From Pseudomonas bharatica CSV86 (lineage in GTDB: Bacteria > Pseudomonadota > Gammaproteobacteria > Pseudomonadales > Pseudomonadaceae), in the NCBI RefSeq assembly GCF_000319305.2, contig NZ_AMWJ02000007.1, positions 137,001 to 201,000 of the forward strand: 64,000 nt of DNA. Reading direction: 5' to 3'. Shown piece by piece: positions 33,318-41,927 of the stretch. Position numbers and translations under genes: made by a program. Position 1 is the stretch's first letter. Every line of letters begins with the position of its first letter. The notes under the pieces were generated by a model. The model searched no databases and had not been told where the DNA came from. It saw nothing but the letters and a program-made list of their open reading frames with translations.

Positions 33318-34853
33318 ATGTCCGAATTCCCCCTGCGCCTGGAGCTACGCGCCATTACCAAGCGCTACCCCGGCACCCTGGCCAACGACCGCATCGACCT
33401 GCGTATCGGCGCCGGTGAAATCCATGCCCTGCTCGGCGAGAACGGCGCGGGCAAGAGCACCCTGATGAAGATCATCTACGGCGTCACCGCCCCCGACTCC
33501 GGCCAGGTGCTGTGGGAGGGCCAGCCCGTGCAGGTGCGCGATCCGGCCCAGGCCCGCCGGCTGGGGATCGGCATGGTGTTCCAGCATTTCTCCCTGTTCG
33601 AGACCCTGACCGTCGCACAGAACATTGCCCTGGCCCTGGGCCGCGAAGCGGGTACGCCAGGGCAACTGGCGCCGCGCATCCGCGAGGTCTCCCGGCGCTA
33701 CGGCATGGGCCTTGAACCGGAGCGCCTGGTGCACAGCCTGTCCATCGGCGAGCGCCAGCGGGTCGAGATCGTTCGTTGCCTGATGCAGGACATCAAGCTG
33801 CTGATCCTCGACGAGCCGACCTCGGTGCTGACGCCCCAGGAAGTCGACGAGCTGTTCATCACCCTGCGCGCCCTGGCCGCCGAGGGCTGTTCGATCCTGT
33901 TCATCAGCCACAAGCTCAACGAGGTCCGCGCCCTTTGCCACAGCGCCACGGTGCTGCGCGGCGGCCGGGTCTCGGGGGATTGCGTACCCGCCGAATGCAG
34001 CGACCTGCAGCTGGCGCGGCTGATGGTCGGCGACGCCGAGGGGCTGGAGGCCAGCTACCCGAAAAGCGCAGGCCAGCTGCCGCGCCTGCGGGTAGACGAC
34101 CTGACCTGGCGCAACAAGGACCCCTTCGGCACCTCCCTCGAACACCTGCGCCTTGAAGTGCGCAGCGGCGAGATCGTCGGTATCGCCGGGGTCGCCGGCA
34201 ATGGCCAGGACGAGCTGCTGGCGCTGCTCAGCGGCGAAACCCGCCTGCCGGCCGGCGAGCGCGAACGCATCACCCTCGATAACCAGCCCATGGCCAACCT
34301 CTATCCCGACGCCCGTCGCGCCCTTGGCCTGGCCTTCGTTCCCGCCGAACGCCTCGGCCACGGCGCCGTGCCGGATATGAGCCTGGCCGACAACGCCCTG
34401 CTCACCGCCTTCCAGCAAGGCCTGGTCAGCCGCGGCTTGATCCGCTCGGGCAAGGTGCTGGAGCTGGCCGAGCGGATCATCGAGCGCTTCGCAGTGAAGA
34501 CGCCGGATGCCCAGACCACGGCGCGCAGCCTTTCCGGCGGCAACCTGCAGAAATTCATCCTCGGCCGCGAGATCCTGCAGAACCCGAAACTGCTGGTCGC
34601 CGCGCACCCGACCTGGGGCGTCGATGTAGGTGCCGCCGCGGCGATCCACCGTGCGCTGATCGCCCTGCGCGATGCCGGCGCGGCAATCCTGGTGATCTCC
34701 GAAGACCTCGACGAACTGTTCCAGATCAGCGACCGCATCGGCGCCCTGTGCAGCGGTCGCCTGTCGCCGCTCAAGGCCACCGCCGAAACCCATACCGTGG
34801 AGGTCGGCGGCTGGATGGCCGGCCAGTTCGACACCACGCAAGACGCTGCCTGA
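33318..34853 (+). CDS. ABC importer ATP-binding protein (BMP/nucleoside type)
   Basis: A 511-residue tandem ATPase of the family that powers sugar and nucleoside importers. The first domain has Walker A GENGAGKST (about residue 40), signature LSIGERQRVEI and Walker B LLILDEPTSVLT. The second has a degenerate Walker A (GVAGNGQDE), signature LSGGNLQKFI and a Walker B-like region LLVAAHPTWGVD, in which the usual catalytic Asp-Glu is changed. This asymmetry is normal for the family. It heads an operon with two permeases under a sigma54-type promoter. Confidence 0.93.
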   Translation: MSEFPLRLELRAITKRYPGTLANDRIDLRIGAGEIHALLGENGAGKSTLMKIIYGVTAPDSGQVLWEGQPVQVRDPAQARRLGIGMVFQHFSLFETLTVAQNIALALGREAGTPGQLAPRIREVSRRYGMGLEPERLVHSLSIGERQRVEIVRCLMQDIKLLILDEPTSVLTPQEVDELFITLRALAAEGCSILFISHKLNEVRALCHSATVLRGGRVSGDCVPAECSDLQLARLMVGDAEGLEASYPKSAGQLPRLRVDDLTWRNKDPFGTSLEHLRLEVRSGEIVGIAGVAGNGQDELLALLSGETRLPAGERERITLDNQPMANLYPDARRALGLAFVPAERLGHGAVPDMSLADNALLTAFQQGLVSRGLIRSGKVLELAERIIERFAVKTPDAQTTARSLSGGNLQKFILGREILQNPKLLVAAHPTWGVDVGAAAAIHRALIALRDAGAAILVISEDLDELFQISDRIGALCSGRLSPLKATAETHTVEVGGWMAGQFDTTQDAA

Positions 34854-34866
34854 CGAGAAGCCTGCC

Positions 34867-35967
34867 ATGTTGCTATCCCTTGAACCCCGTACCCGGCAGT
34901 CCCGCGCCATGCTCCTGCTGTCGCCCCTGCTCGCCGGGCTGCTGACCCTGCTCAGCGGAGCGCTGCTGTTCAGCGCGCTCGGGCATGACCCGCTGCCAAC
35001 CTTCCACACCCTGCTGATCGAGCCGGTCAGCGATCTCTATGGCCTCTCCGAACTGCTGCTCAAGGCCCTGCCGATCCTGCTCTGCGCCCTGGGCCTGGCG
35101 GTGGCCTACCAGGCACGGATCTGGAACATCGGCGCCGAAGGCCAGTTGCTGATGGGCGCTCTGGCCGGCAGTGCCCTGGCCATCCAGATCATCGACTGGG
35201 ACAGCCGCTGGGCGCTGCTCTGGGTCCTGCTCGCCGGGACGCTCGCCGGGGCCTTGTGGGGAGCGCTCGCGGCGTGGCTGCGCACGCACTTCAACGCCAA
35301 CGAGATCCTCACCACCATCATGCTCAACTACATCGCCCTGAACCTGCTGCTGTTCTTCGTCCACGGTCCGCTCAAGGATCCGGACGGCTTCAGCTTCCCG
35401 CAGTCGGCGATGTTCGGCGATGCCAGCCGCCTGCCGGCGCTGTTCGAGGATGGCCGGGTGCATGTCGGCCTGTACTTCGTCCTGCTCGCCCTGGTGGCGG
35501 TGTGGGTGCTGCTGCACAAGAGCTTCCTGGGTTTCCAGATCAAGGTGCTCGGCCTCGACCAGCGCGCCGCCGGATTCGTCGGTTTCCGCGAGAAGCGCCT
35601 GGTCTGGCTGGCGTTGCTGATCAGTGGCGGCCTGGCCGGGCTGGCCGGGGTCAGCGAAGTCAGCGGACCGATCGGCCAACTGGTGCCGCAGGTGTCGCCA
35701 GGCTACGGCTATGCCGCCATTACCGTGGCCTTTCTCGGCCGCCTCAATCCCCTCGGCATCCTCGTCGCCGGGCTGCTGATGGCGCTGCTCTACCTGGGCG
35801 GTGAAAACGCGCAGATGAGCCTCAACCTGCCGCAGTCCCTGACCGGGCTGTTCCAGGGAATGATGCTGTTCTACCTGCTCGCCTGCGACGTGCTGATCCT
35901 TTACCGGCCGCGCCTCAAGCTTGGCAGGCGCCAGCCCGTGCGCCTGCCCGAACCGGCGAATGCCTGA
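34867..35967 (+). CDS. ABC transporter permease 1 (BMP/nucleoside type)
   Basis: A 366-residue membrane permease of the YufP/BPD-transp-2 kind. It contains the hallmark GLAVAYQARIWNIGAEGQLLMGALAG, LRTHFNANEILTTIMLNYIALNLLLFFVHGPLKDPDGFSFP, and GYGYAAITVAFLGRLNPLGI. It follows the ATPase by 13 bp, so it is translationally close. It pairs with the second permease to form the inner-membrane channel. Confidence 0.93.
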   Translation: MLLSLEPRTRQSRAMLLLSPLLAGLLTLLSGALLFSALGHDPLPTFHTLLIEPVSDLYGLSELLLKALPILLCALGLAVAYQARIWNIGAEGQLLMGALAGSALAIQIIDWDSRWALLWVLLAGTLAGALWGALAAWLRTHFNANEILTTIMLNYIALNLLLFFVHGPLKDPDGFSFPQSAMFGDASRLPALFEDGRVHVGLYFVLLALVAVWVLLHKSFLGFQIKVLGLDQRAAGFVGFREKRLVWLALLISGGLAGLAGVSEVSGPIGQLVPQVSPGYGYAAITVAFLGRLNPLGILVAGLLMALLYLGGENAQMSLNLPQSLTGLFQGMMLFYLLACDVLILYRPRLKLGRRQPVRLPEPANA

Positions 35968-36023
35968 CTCCGACTGACTTTTCGTTTACCCGCGCCAATG
36001 GCGCGCGGGCTGAGGTTTCGATT

Positions 36024-36950
36024 ATGGATCCCGATCTGCTTGGCAACATTCTCTACGCCATGGTGCGCTGCGGCACACCGCTGCTGCTGGTCGCCCTGGG
36101 CGAGCTGGTCTGCGAAAAGAGCGGCGTACTCAACCTGGGCCAGGAAGGCATGATGCTGTTCGGCGCGGTGGCGGGCTTCATCGCCGCCTTCGCCACCGGC
36201 AACCTGTGGCTCGGCGTCCTGATGGCCTGCCTGGCCGGCATGCTGCTGTCGGCGCTGTTCGCCCTGGTAGCGCTGGGCTGCCAGGCCAACCAGGTGGCAA
36301 CCGGGCTGGCCCTGACCATCTTCGGCGTGGGCCTGTCGTCCTTCGTCGGCTCCGCCTGGGTCGGCAAGCCGCTGACCGGCTTCGAGCCGGTGGCAATCCC
36401 GCTGCTGTCGGAACTGCCGATCGTGGGCCACATGCTGTTCAACCAGGATGTGCTGGTCTACCTATCCTTCCTGCTCTTCATCCTGATCGCCTGGGTGCTG
36501 CTGAAAAGTCGTACCGGACTGGTGCTGCAGGCTGTCGGTGAAAACCCGGATGCCGCCAGTGCCATGGGCCTGCCCGTGCTGCGGGTAAGAACCCTGGCGG
36601 TGCTGTTCGGCGGCGCCATGGCCGGCCTGGCCGGTGGCTATCTGTCGCTCGCCTACACCCCGATGTGGGCCGAGAACATGACCGCCGGGCGTGGCTGGAT
36701 CGCCCTCGCCCTGGTGGTATTCGCCAGTTGGCGGGTGTTCCGCGTGCTGCTGGGGGCGTACCTGTTCGGCCTCGCCAGCATCCTGCACCTGGTGGCCCAG
36801 GGCATCGGCGTGAGCTTCCCGGCCAACCTGCTGGCGATGCTGCCCTATGTCGCGACCATCCTGGTGCTGGTGGTGCTGTCGCGGGATGCGATCAAGACCC
36901 GCTTGTATGCGCCGGTGTCGCTGGGGCAACCCTGGAAGGGTGGGCGCTGA
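36024..36950 (+). CDS. ABC transporter permease 2 (BMP/nucleoside type)
   Basis: A 308-residue permease of the YufQ type. Landmarks are MVRCGTPLLLVALGELVCEKSGVLNLGQEGMMLFGAVAGF, GLALTIFGVGLSSFVG, and GENPDAASAMGLPVLRVRTLAVLFGGAMAGLAGGYLSLAYTPMW. It is the third gene of the operon. A REP pair follows. Confidence 0.93.
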   Translation: MDPDLLGNILYAMVRCGTPLLLVALGELVCEKSGVLNLGQEGMMLFGAVAGFIAAFATGNLWLGVLMACLAGMLLSALFALVALGCQANQVATGLALTIFGVGLSSFVGSAWVGKPLTGFEPVAIPLLSELPIVGHMLFNQDVLVYLSFLLFILIAWVLLKSRTGLVLQAVGENPDAASAMGLPVLRVRTLAVLFGGAMAGLAGGYLSLAYTPMWAENMTAGRGWIALALVVFASWRVFRVLLGAYLFGLASILHLVAQGIGVSFPANLLAMLPYVATILVLVVLSRDAIKTRLYAPVSLGQPWKGGR

Positions 36951-36963
36951 ATCGGATGGCCTT

Positions 36964-37022
36964 ATCGCTGGCAAGCCAGCTCCCACAGGGTGGACACATT
37001 GTGGGAGCTGGCTTGCCAGCGA
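36964..37022. repeat. REP pair (BIME)
   Basis: Inverted GCTGGCAAGCCAGCTCCCAC arms (36967-36987 and ~37001-37021 region) between the permease and BMP genes. Confidence 0.9.
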
Positions 37023-37132
37023 TGAGGCCATCAGCAGCACTGCACTACTCAAGGGCAGTTCACACCCCCTGATGCACCACCTCAGTTACGCCAAAGTCCC
37101 AGCAACCCCCGAAACACCATTTTTTGCCCACA

Positions 37133-37148
37133 TGGTCAGCTTTTTGCA
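37133..37148 (+). promoter_or_regulatory. Sigma54-type promoter of the BMP receptor gene
   Basis: TGGTCAGCTTTTTGCA has TGG at -24 and TTGCA at -12 with correct spacing. It lies 70 bp upstream of the start codon. Confidence 0.75.
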
Positions 37149-37217
37149 CTGACTTTTTGTACTACCCAGAAAAGCCCGACACGGCCATTAGAAAAGACCC
37201 ACAGGAGCCCACCCCCG

Positions 37218-38300
37218 ATGCAACAGAAGAAAAGCAAGAACCTGCTGCGCACCCTGGCCGCCGCCATCGGCCTGAGCACCGCACTGTCCGCCTCCGCCGC
37301 CGATCCGTTGAAGGTAGGTTTCGTCTACATCGGCCCGATCGGCGACCACGGCTGGACCTACCAGCACGAACAGGGCCGCCAGGCGCTGATCAAGCAGTTC
37401 GGTGACAAGATCGACACCAGCTTCGTCGAGAACGTACCGGAAGGCGCCGACGCCGAGCGGGTCATCCGCAACATGGCCAAGGGCGGCTATGACCTGGTCT
37501 TCGCCACCTCCTTCGGCTACATGAACCCCACCGCCAAGGTCGCCAAGCAGTTCCCGAAAGTCACCTTCGAACACGCCACCGGCTACAAGCAGGACAAGAA
37601 CCTTGGCACCTACCTGGCCACGTCCTATGAAGGCCGCTATGTCGGTGGTTACCTCGCGGCGAAGATGACCAAGACGAAAAAGATCGGCTACGTCGCCTCC
37701 TTCCCGATCCCGGAAGTGCTGCGCGACATCAACGCCATCCAGCTGGCCCTGGACAAGTACAACCCCGGCACCGAGATCAAGGTGGTGTGGGTCAACTCCT
37801 GGTTCGATCCGGGCAAGGAGGCGGACGCCGCCAACGCCCTGATCGACCAGGGCGTCGACGTGCTGTTCCAGCACACCGACAGCCCGGCGCCGATCCAGAC
37901 CGCCGAACGCCGTGGCGTCTATGCCATAGGCTACGCCTCGGACATGGCCCACTTCGGGCCGAAAGCGGTGCTGACCTCCATCGTCAACAACTGGGGCCCG
38001 CATTACATCAAGAGCACCCAGGCGGTCATGGACGGTACCTGGAAGTCGCAGGACTACTGGGGTGGCCTGGCCGACGGCACCGTCGAACTGCCGATCAGCG
38101 ACCTGGTCCCGGCCGACGTGAAAAGCGGCGCCGAGCAGATCATCGCCAGCATCAAGGACGGCTCGTTCCACCCCTTCACCGGCCCGATCCTCGACCAGGC
38201 CGGCACCGTCAAGATCCCTGAAGGCAAGGTGGCCACCAATGCGGAACTGGCCGGCATGAACTACTACGTCAAAGGCATCACCGCGCAACTGCCGAAGTGA
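37218..38300 (+). CDS. BMP-family substrate-binding protein
   Basis: Periplasmic receptor of the PnrA/BMP family, whose characterised members bind nucleosides or purines. The 360-residue precursor has a signal peptide (MQQKKSKNLLRTLAAAIGLSTALSASA) and conserved segments VGFVYIGPIGDHGWTYQHEQGR, GYDLVFATSFGYMNPTAKVA, GRYVGGYLAAKMTKTKKIGYV, VVWVNSWFDPGKEADAANALIDQGVDVLFQHTDS and AIGYASDM. It has its own sigma54-type promoter rather than being in the ABC operon, so the receptor can be made in excess. The ligand cannot be fixed; a Tsx-like channel nearby favours a nucleoside or base. Confidence 0.92.
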   Translation: MQQKKSKNLLRTLAAAIGLSTALSASAADPLKVGFVYIGPIGDHGWTYQHEQGRQALIKQFGDKIDTSFVENVPEGADAERVIRNMAKGGYDLVFATSFGYMNPTAKVAKQFPKVTFEHATGYKQDKNLGTYLATSYEGRYVGGYLAAKMTKTKKIGYVASFPIPEVLRDINAIQLALDKYNPGTEIKVVWVNSWFDPGKEADAANALIDQGVDVLFQHTDSPAPIQTAERRGVYAIGYASDMAHFGPKAVLTSIVNNWGPHYIKSTQAVMDGTWKSQDYWGGLADGTVELPISDLVPADVKSGAEQIIASIKDGSFHPFTGPILDQAGTVKIPEGKVATNAELAGMNYYVKGITAQLPK

Positions 38301-38307
38301 TCGCCAG

Positions 38308-38328
38308 GCGGGAGCGCCGCTCCCGCCC
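38308..38328 (+). terminator. Hairpin after the BMP gene
   Basis: GGCGGGAGC / GCTCCCGCC perfect stem. A second stem (AGGCCGG / CCGGCCT) follows near 38369-38387. There is no T-run, so it may attenuate rather than fully stop transcription into the oxygenase gene. Confidence 0.5.
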
Positions 38329-38464
38329 GCCCGTGTGCCGCCGTCCCTCCCATGAGAACCGCGCACAAGGCCGGCTCCGCCGGCCTCTTCGCTGCCTGGG
38401 TACGAGAAGACTCGCAGCACTGCGGACCACACCCTGGTGCGGTCCGTCCTTCCCGGAGCCATTC

Positions 38465-39430
38465 ATGAACACCCTGCCGATCATCGACATCACCCCGCTG
38501 TACCAGGACGATCCCGCCGCCCGCCAGGCTGTGGCCAGGCAGATCGACGCCGCCTGCCGGCAATGGGGTTTCTACTACATCAAGGGACACCCGATCGCAG
38601 CGTCACGCATCGCCGAACTCAAGGCCATCGCCGAGGACTTCTTCGCCCGCCCGGCCGAAGAGAAACTGCGAATCGACATCACCCAAAGCGCCCATCACCG
38701 CGGCTACGGCGCCATCGCCACCGAGCAGCTGGACCCAAGCCGCCCGAGCGACCTGAAGGAAACCTTCGACATGGGCTTCCACATGGACGCGCAGCACCCC
38801 GACGTGCTGGCGAAAAAACCGCTGCGCGGCCCCAACCGCCACCCGGATATCCCCGGCTGGGAAACACTGCTGCAACAGCATTACCAGGACATGCACCAGT
38901 TGTCTCTGACCCTGCTGCGAGCGATGGCCGAAGCGCTGGGCATCGAGGAGGATTTCTTCGACCGGCGTTTCGCCGAGCCGATCAGCGTGTTCCGCATGAT
39001 CCACTACCCGCCGCGCCAAAGCGCCAGCAGTGCCGACCAGCAGGGCGCCGGGGCGCATACCGACTACGGCTGCGTGACCTTGCTGTACCAGGACAACGCG
39101 GGCGGCTTGCAGGTGCAGAGCCTGGACGGCGAATGGATCGACGCGCCGCCCATCGAGGACACTTACGTGGTGAACATCGGTGACATGATGGCGCGCTGGA
39201 GCAATGACCGTTACAAGTCCACGCCGCATCGGGTGATCAGCCCGCTGGGGGTTGATCGCTACTCCATGCCGTTCTTCGCCGAGCCCCATCCGGATACGGA
39301 AATCAGCTGCCTGCCGAACTGTTCCGGCCAGGACAACCCGGCCCGCTACCCGGCCGTGTCGTGCAGCGCCTACATGCTCTCGCGCTTCGCCGATACCTAC
39401 GCCTACCGCCGCGAGGAAGCCAAGGCCTGA
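38465..39430 (+). CDS. 2-oxoglutarate/Fe(II)-dependent oxygenase (isopenicillin-N-synthase-like)
   Basis: A 321-residue member of the IPNS-like non-heme oxygenase family. N-terminal DIOX_N (PIIDITPLYQDDPAARQAVARQIDAACRQWGFYYIKGHP) is followed by the 2OG-FeII domain. The complete iron triad is visible as His198-x-Asp200 (GAHTDYG) and His255 (STPHRV), and the 2-oxoglutarate-binding Arg265-x-Ser267 (DRYSMPFF). The enzyme should be active on an unknown small substrate. The neighbours (BMP importer, Tsx-like channel, sigma54 promoters) suggest a nucleobase or nucleoside-derived nitrogen compound, as some IPNS-like enzymes hydroxylate thymine; this is inference. Confidence 0.9.
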   Translation: MNTLPIIDITPLYQDDPAARQAVARQIDAACRQWGFYYIKGHPIAASRIAELKAIAEDFFARPAEEKLRIDITQSAHHRGYGAIATEQLDPSRPSDLKETFDMGFHMDAQHPDVLAKKPLRGPNRHPDIPGWETLLQQHYQDMHQLSLTLLRAMAEALGIEEDFFDRRFAEPISVFRMIHYPPRQSASSADQQGAGAHTDYGCVTLLYQDNAGGLQVQSLDGEWIDAPPIEDTYVVNIGDMMARWSNDRYKSTPHRVISPLGVDRYSMPFFAEPHPDTEISCLPNCSGQDNPARYPAVSCSAYMLSRFADTYAYRREEAKA

Positions 39431-39488
39431 TCTGCGGCCAGGCCCCGTGATGGCGCGACGACGCGCCATCCTGAAGCATCTTCGCCAG

Positions 39489-39528
39489 GCAAGACGCCGC
39501 GCAACCCCCTGGTTGCGCGGCGTCTTGC
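39489..39528 (+). terminator. Strong hairpin after the oxygenase gene
   Basis: GCAAGACGCCGCGCAAC and its exact reverse complement (17-bp arms) around CCCCTG, followed by GTTT. It separates the oxygenase from the sigma54-driven channel gene. Confidence 0.75.
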
Positions 39529-39595
39529 GTTTACAGACCGCGAAAAACGCCGGGGCGACGAAATTATTACGATTTCTGTCCATCCGGACAGGAAT

Positions 39596-39611
39596 TGGCA
39601 CCCTTCCTGCT
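39596..39611 (+). promoter_or_regulatory. Sigma54-type promoter of the Tsx-like channel gene
   Basis: TGGCACCCTTCCTGCT matches TGGCAC-N5-TTGCW with one change (T to C at -13). A dyad CTGTCC-ATCC-GGACAG lies just upstream (about 39577-39592). It is 69 bp before the channel start codon. Confidence 0.75.
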
Positions 39612-39679
39612 CTATCGAGAAAGCCTGACCAACACGACAGGTTCACCCCTTGAAAAACACAAGAAATCAGGAGCTTTCG

Positions 39680-40042
39680 ATGATCCGCACCACTACTTCC
39701 ATGCTGCTGGCGGGCGGCGTGCTGGCAACCGGTCAGGCCCTGGCCGGCGACCTTCTGCTGTGGCAGGACAACAGCCTCACCTACCTCAACGGCATCGACT
39801 TCAAGGTCGATCCGCCGAAGCAGCAGACCGTCACCTTCGAGCACGCCAGCGGCTGGAGTTTCGGCGACCTGTTCTTCTTCGTCGACGGCATCAAGTACAA
39901 CACCGAGGCCACCAACGGCGCGGGCGACGGCCACAGCTTCTACGGCGAGTTCAGCCCGCGCCTGTCGTTCGGCAAGATCACCGGCACCGACCTGTCGTTC
40001 GGCCCGATCAAGGACGTGCTGCTCTCGGCCACCTATGAATTC
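39680..40042 (+). pseudogene. Tsx-like nucleoside-specific outer-membrane channel, 5' part (split by IS)
   Basis: First 121 codons of an outer-membrane porin of the Tsx/OmpK nucleoside-channel family: signal peptide MIRTTTSMLLAGGVLATGQALA, then GDLLLWQDNSLTYLNG and VTFEHASGWSFGDLFFFVD. The reading frame is broken after ATYEF by the ISPpu12-like element. Joining this to 43422-43850 restores one in-frame gene of 263 residues (…ATYEFG|EDDVDTYLIGPAV…). As it stands the truncated product runs into IS sequence and stops at about 40132. Driven by the sigma54-type promoter at 39596. Confidence 0.92.
40036..40042. repeat. Target-site duplication, left copy (ISPpu12-like element)
   Basis: TGAATTC, repeated at 43415-43421. 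The following G at 40043 can be read either as the eighth duplicated base or as the first base of the IS. Confidence 0.85.
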
Positions 40043-40100
40043 GGGTATACGGATTTAATGGTTGATGGGGCACCTTCACCCCATCAATCTGATACCACCC

Positions 40101-41390
40101 TCAGATGGTTGATAGATCGACTCCGTAGTTGAGTTCCTCTGCGAAGTCCGGCAGTCCGTAACCGATGGTTTTCTTGTAGAAAGGAGAGACCTTCGCAGTC
40201 GGTGCCTTCTTCTTGTGCTTCGTGGTGTAGAGCATTCGTGCCCGCATCACCTCGAAGGAGTAACCGCGCCCTTCACGGTTCTTGTCCTTGGCCAGTCGGT
40301 TGATGGACTCCGTGTAAGCGTTGGTGACGGGCATGTCCGTCTCGAAGTAGGTCATGGTCTCTTCGCGCCAGTTTCCCACTGCCCTGACCAGATCGCTCCA
40401 GACTTCCTTTTGGCCCTTCGGGATGGTGGCTATCCACTCGTCCAGGGCGGCTTCTGCCTGGAGCCGTGTGGTGGCGTCCCAGATGCCGTAGAAGCGCTCC
40501 TTGTGCTCGTAGGCGGCCAGCAGTTGCGGGAACGCGCCTGTCCAGGTCTCCATGATGAGGCGCTCCCGGTCTGAGACTTCGTGAGCGCGTTTCAGCAGGA
40601 TTTTCCGGTCTCCCTTGAGAGTCCGGCTCTGGGACGGTTTCAGCTCCTTTCTGAGGCCCTTGCGCACTCTCTCTAGGGCATCGTTGGCCATGCGCACCAC
40701 ATGGAACTTATCGACCACGATACGGGCCTGGGGCAGCACAGCCTTGACCGCTGCCCGGTAGGGGTTCCACATGTCCATGCTGACGATCTCGACCTTCTGC
40801 CGGTCTTTCAGCTTCATCAGGTAGTTGGTCACCACGTCCTGGCGGCGGGTGGCCAGCAGGTCGAGCAGGGTTCGCTCCTCAATGTTGGTCAGAATGCAGC
40901 GGTAGCGCTTGTTCAGGTATAGCTCGTCAATGCCCAGGATGCGGGGCGTCTCGAAGCGGTGCCAGCGCCCCAGGAACTCGGCGCGGGCGTTGAAGATGTC
41001 GCGCACCGTCTTCTCGTCCAGGCCGGTCTGTGCCGCCACAAAGGTGTAGGGGTGGTTGAAGGATTCCTTCTCCACGTACTCATGCAGCCGCAGTGTCATA
41101 CGGAATCCGTCCACCATCTCCGGTAGCTGGGGCCTGAATGTTGTCTTGCAGGCCCGGCAGGTGTATCGGCGGCGGACCACCCAGAGAGTGACCCGCTTGC
41201 CGTGGATGGGCAGATCACGATAGGGAACGTCACGCTTGCCGAACCGTACGAACTCACCCTGCACGCCGCATTCCTCGCAGGCGATGGGATCGGGCACGTC
41301 CACCTGGAAGTGCATTTCGTCGTCGGTTGATTTGCAGCCCAGTACTTGGTATTGCGGCAGGTGAAGGATGTTGTCGGGAAGTTCGGTCAT
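40101..41390 (-). CDS. tnpA: ISL3-family transposase (ISPpu12-like)
   Basis: A 429-residue transposase starting MTELPDNILHLPQYQVLG, with the zinc-ribbon cysteines (CEECGVQGEF ... CRACKTTF) and the DDE catalytic set (DELYLNKRYRC, VSMDMWNPYRAAV, NAYTESINRLAKDKN). From about residue 42 to the end it is identical to the transposase of the other ISL3 element in this window. It lies next to the left inverted repeat and reads towards it. Confidence 0.96.
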   Translation of the reverse strand: MTELPDNILHLPQYQVLGCKSTDDEMHFQVDVPDPIACEECGVQGEFVRFGKRDVPYRDLPIHGKRVTLWVVRRRYTCRACKTTFRPQLPEMVDGFRMTLRLHEYVEKESFNHPYTFVAAQTGLDEKTVRDIFNARAEFLGRWHRFETPRILGIDELYLNKRYRCILTNIEERTLLDLLATRRQDVVTNYLMKLKDRQKVEIVSMDMWNPYRAAVKAVLPQARIVVDKFHVVRMANDALERVRKGLRKELKPSQSRTLKGDRKILLKRAHEVSDRERLIMETWTGAFPQLLAAYEHKERFYGIWDATTRLQAEAALDEWIATIPKGQKEVWSDLVRAVGNWREETMTYFETDMPVTNAYTESINRLAKDKNREGRGYSFEVMRARMLYTTKHKKKAPTAKVSPFYKKTIGYGLPDFAEELNYGVDLSTI

Positions 41391-41411
41391 GGTGTTGTAT
41401 AGGCGTAGGTG

Positions 41412-41924
41412 TCAGTCAGATCCATCCGACTCGGCATTGGTGTTTGCTTTTTTACCCAACAAGCTGCTGGAAACGAAAAGTAAGGCACCGAGGACAATTG
41501 CAATATCAGCCAGGTTGAAGGCCGGCCAATGCCAGTCTCGCCAATAGAAATCAAAGGAATCCACAACATAGCCGCGAAAGACCCGGTCAATCAGGTTGCC
41601 CATGGCGCCACCGAGGATAAGACTGTAAGCGATGGCTTCTCCTTTATGACGATTTTCAAGGATCAGCTTGATCAGAAAAATCGAGACCACTACCGCGATT
41701 CCGATAAAAAAGTAGCGCTGCCAGCCTCCACCATTCGCAAAAAGACTGAATGCGGCACCGGTGTTCCATAGGTGCACCCAGTTAAAGAACGGGGTCACCG
41801 AAACATACTCGCCATAGGCCATTGATTGCTGCACCAGCCACTTTACAGCCTGATCAGACGCTGCCAGCAGGCCCGATATGGACAATAGGGCATACGGCGA
41901 GAGCTTTTTGCCAATAATGAGCAT
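41412..41924 (-). CDS. lspA: Signal peptidase II carried on the IS
   Basis: A 170-residue, four-helix inner-membrane aspartic protease that removes lipoprotein signal peptides. Visible: helix 1 SGLLAASDQAVKWLVQQSM, WNTGAAFSLF, GGAMGNLIDRVFRGYVVDSFDF (first catalytic Asp) and FNLADIAIVLGALL (second catalytic Asp). It lies 4 bp after the cation transporter on the same strand. Why metal transport modules on ISPpu12-type elements carry lspA is unclear; it could be needed to process a lipoprotein, or be a decoy against inhibitors. Confidence 0.95.
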   Translation of the reverse strand: MLIIGKKLSPYALLSISGLLAASDQAVKWLVQQSMAYGEYVSVTPFFNWVHLWNTGAAFSLFANGGGWQRYFFIGIAVVVSIFLIKLILENRHKGEAIAYSLILGGAMGNLIDRVFRGYVVDSFDFYWRDWHWPAFNLADIAIVLGALLFVSSSLLGKKANTNAESDGSD

Positions 41925-41927
41925 TAT

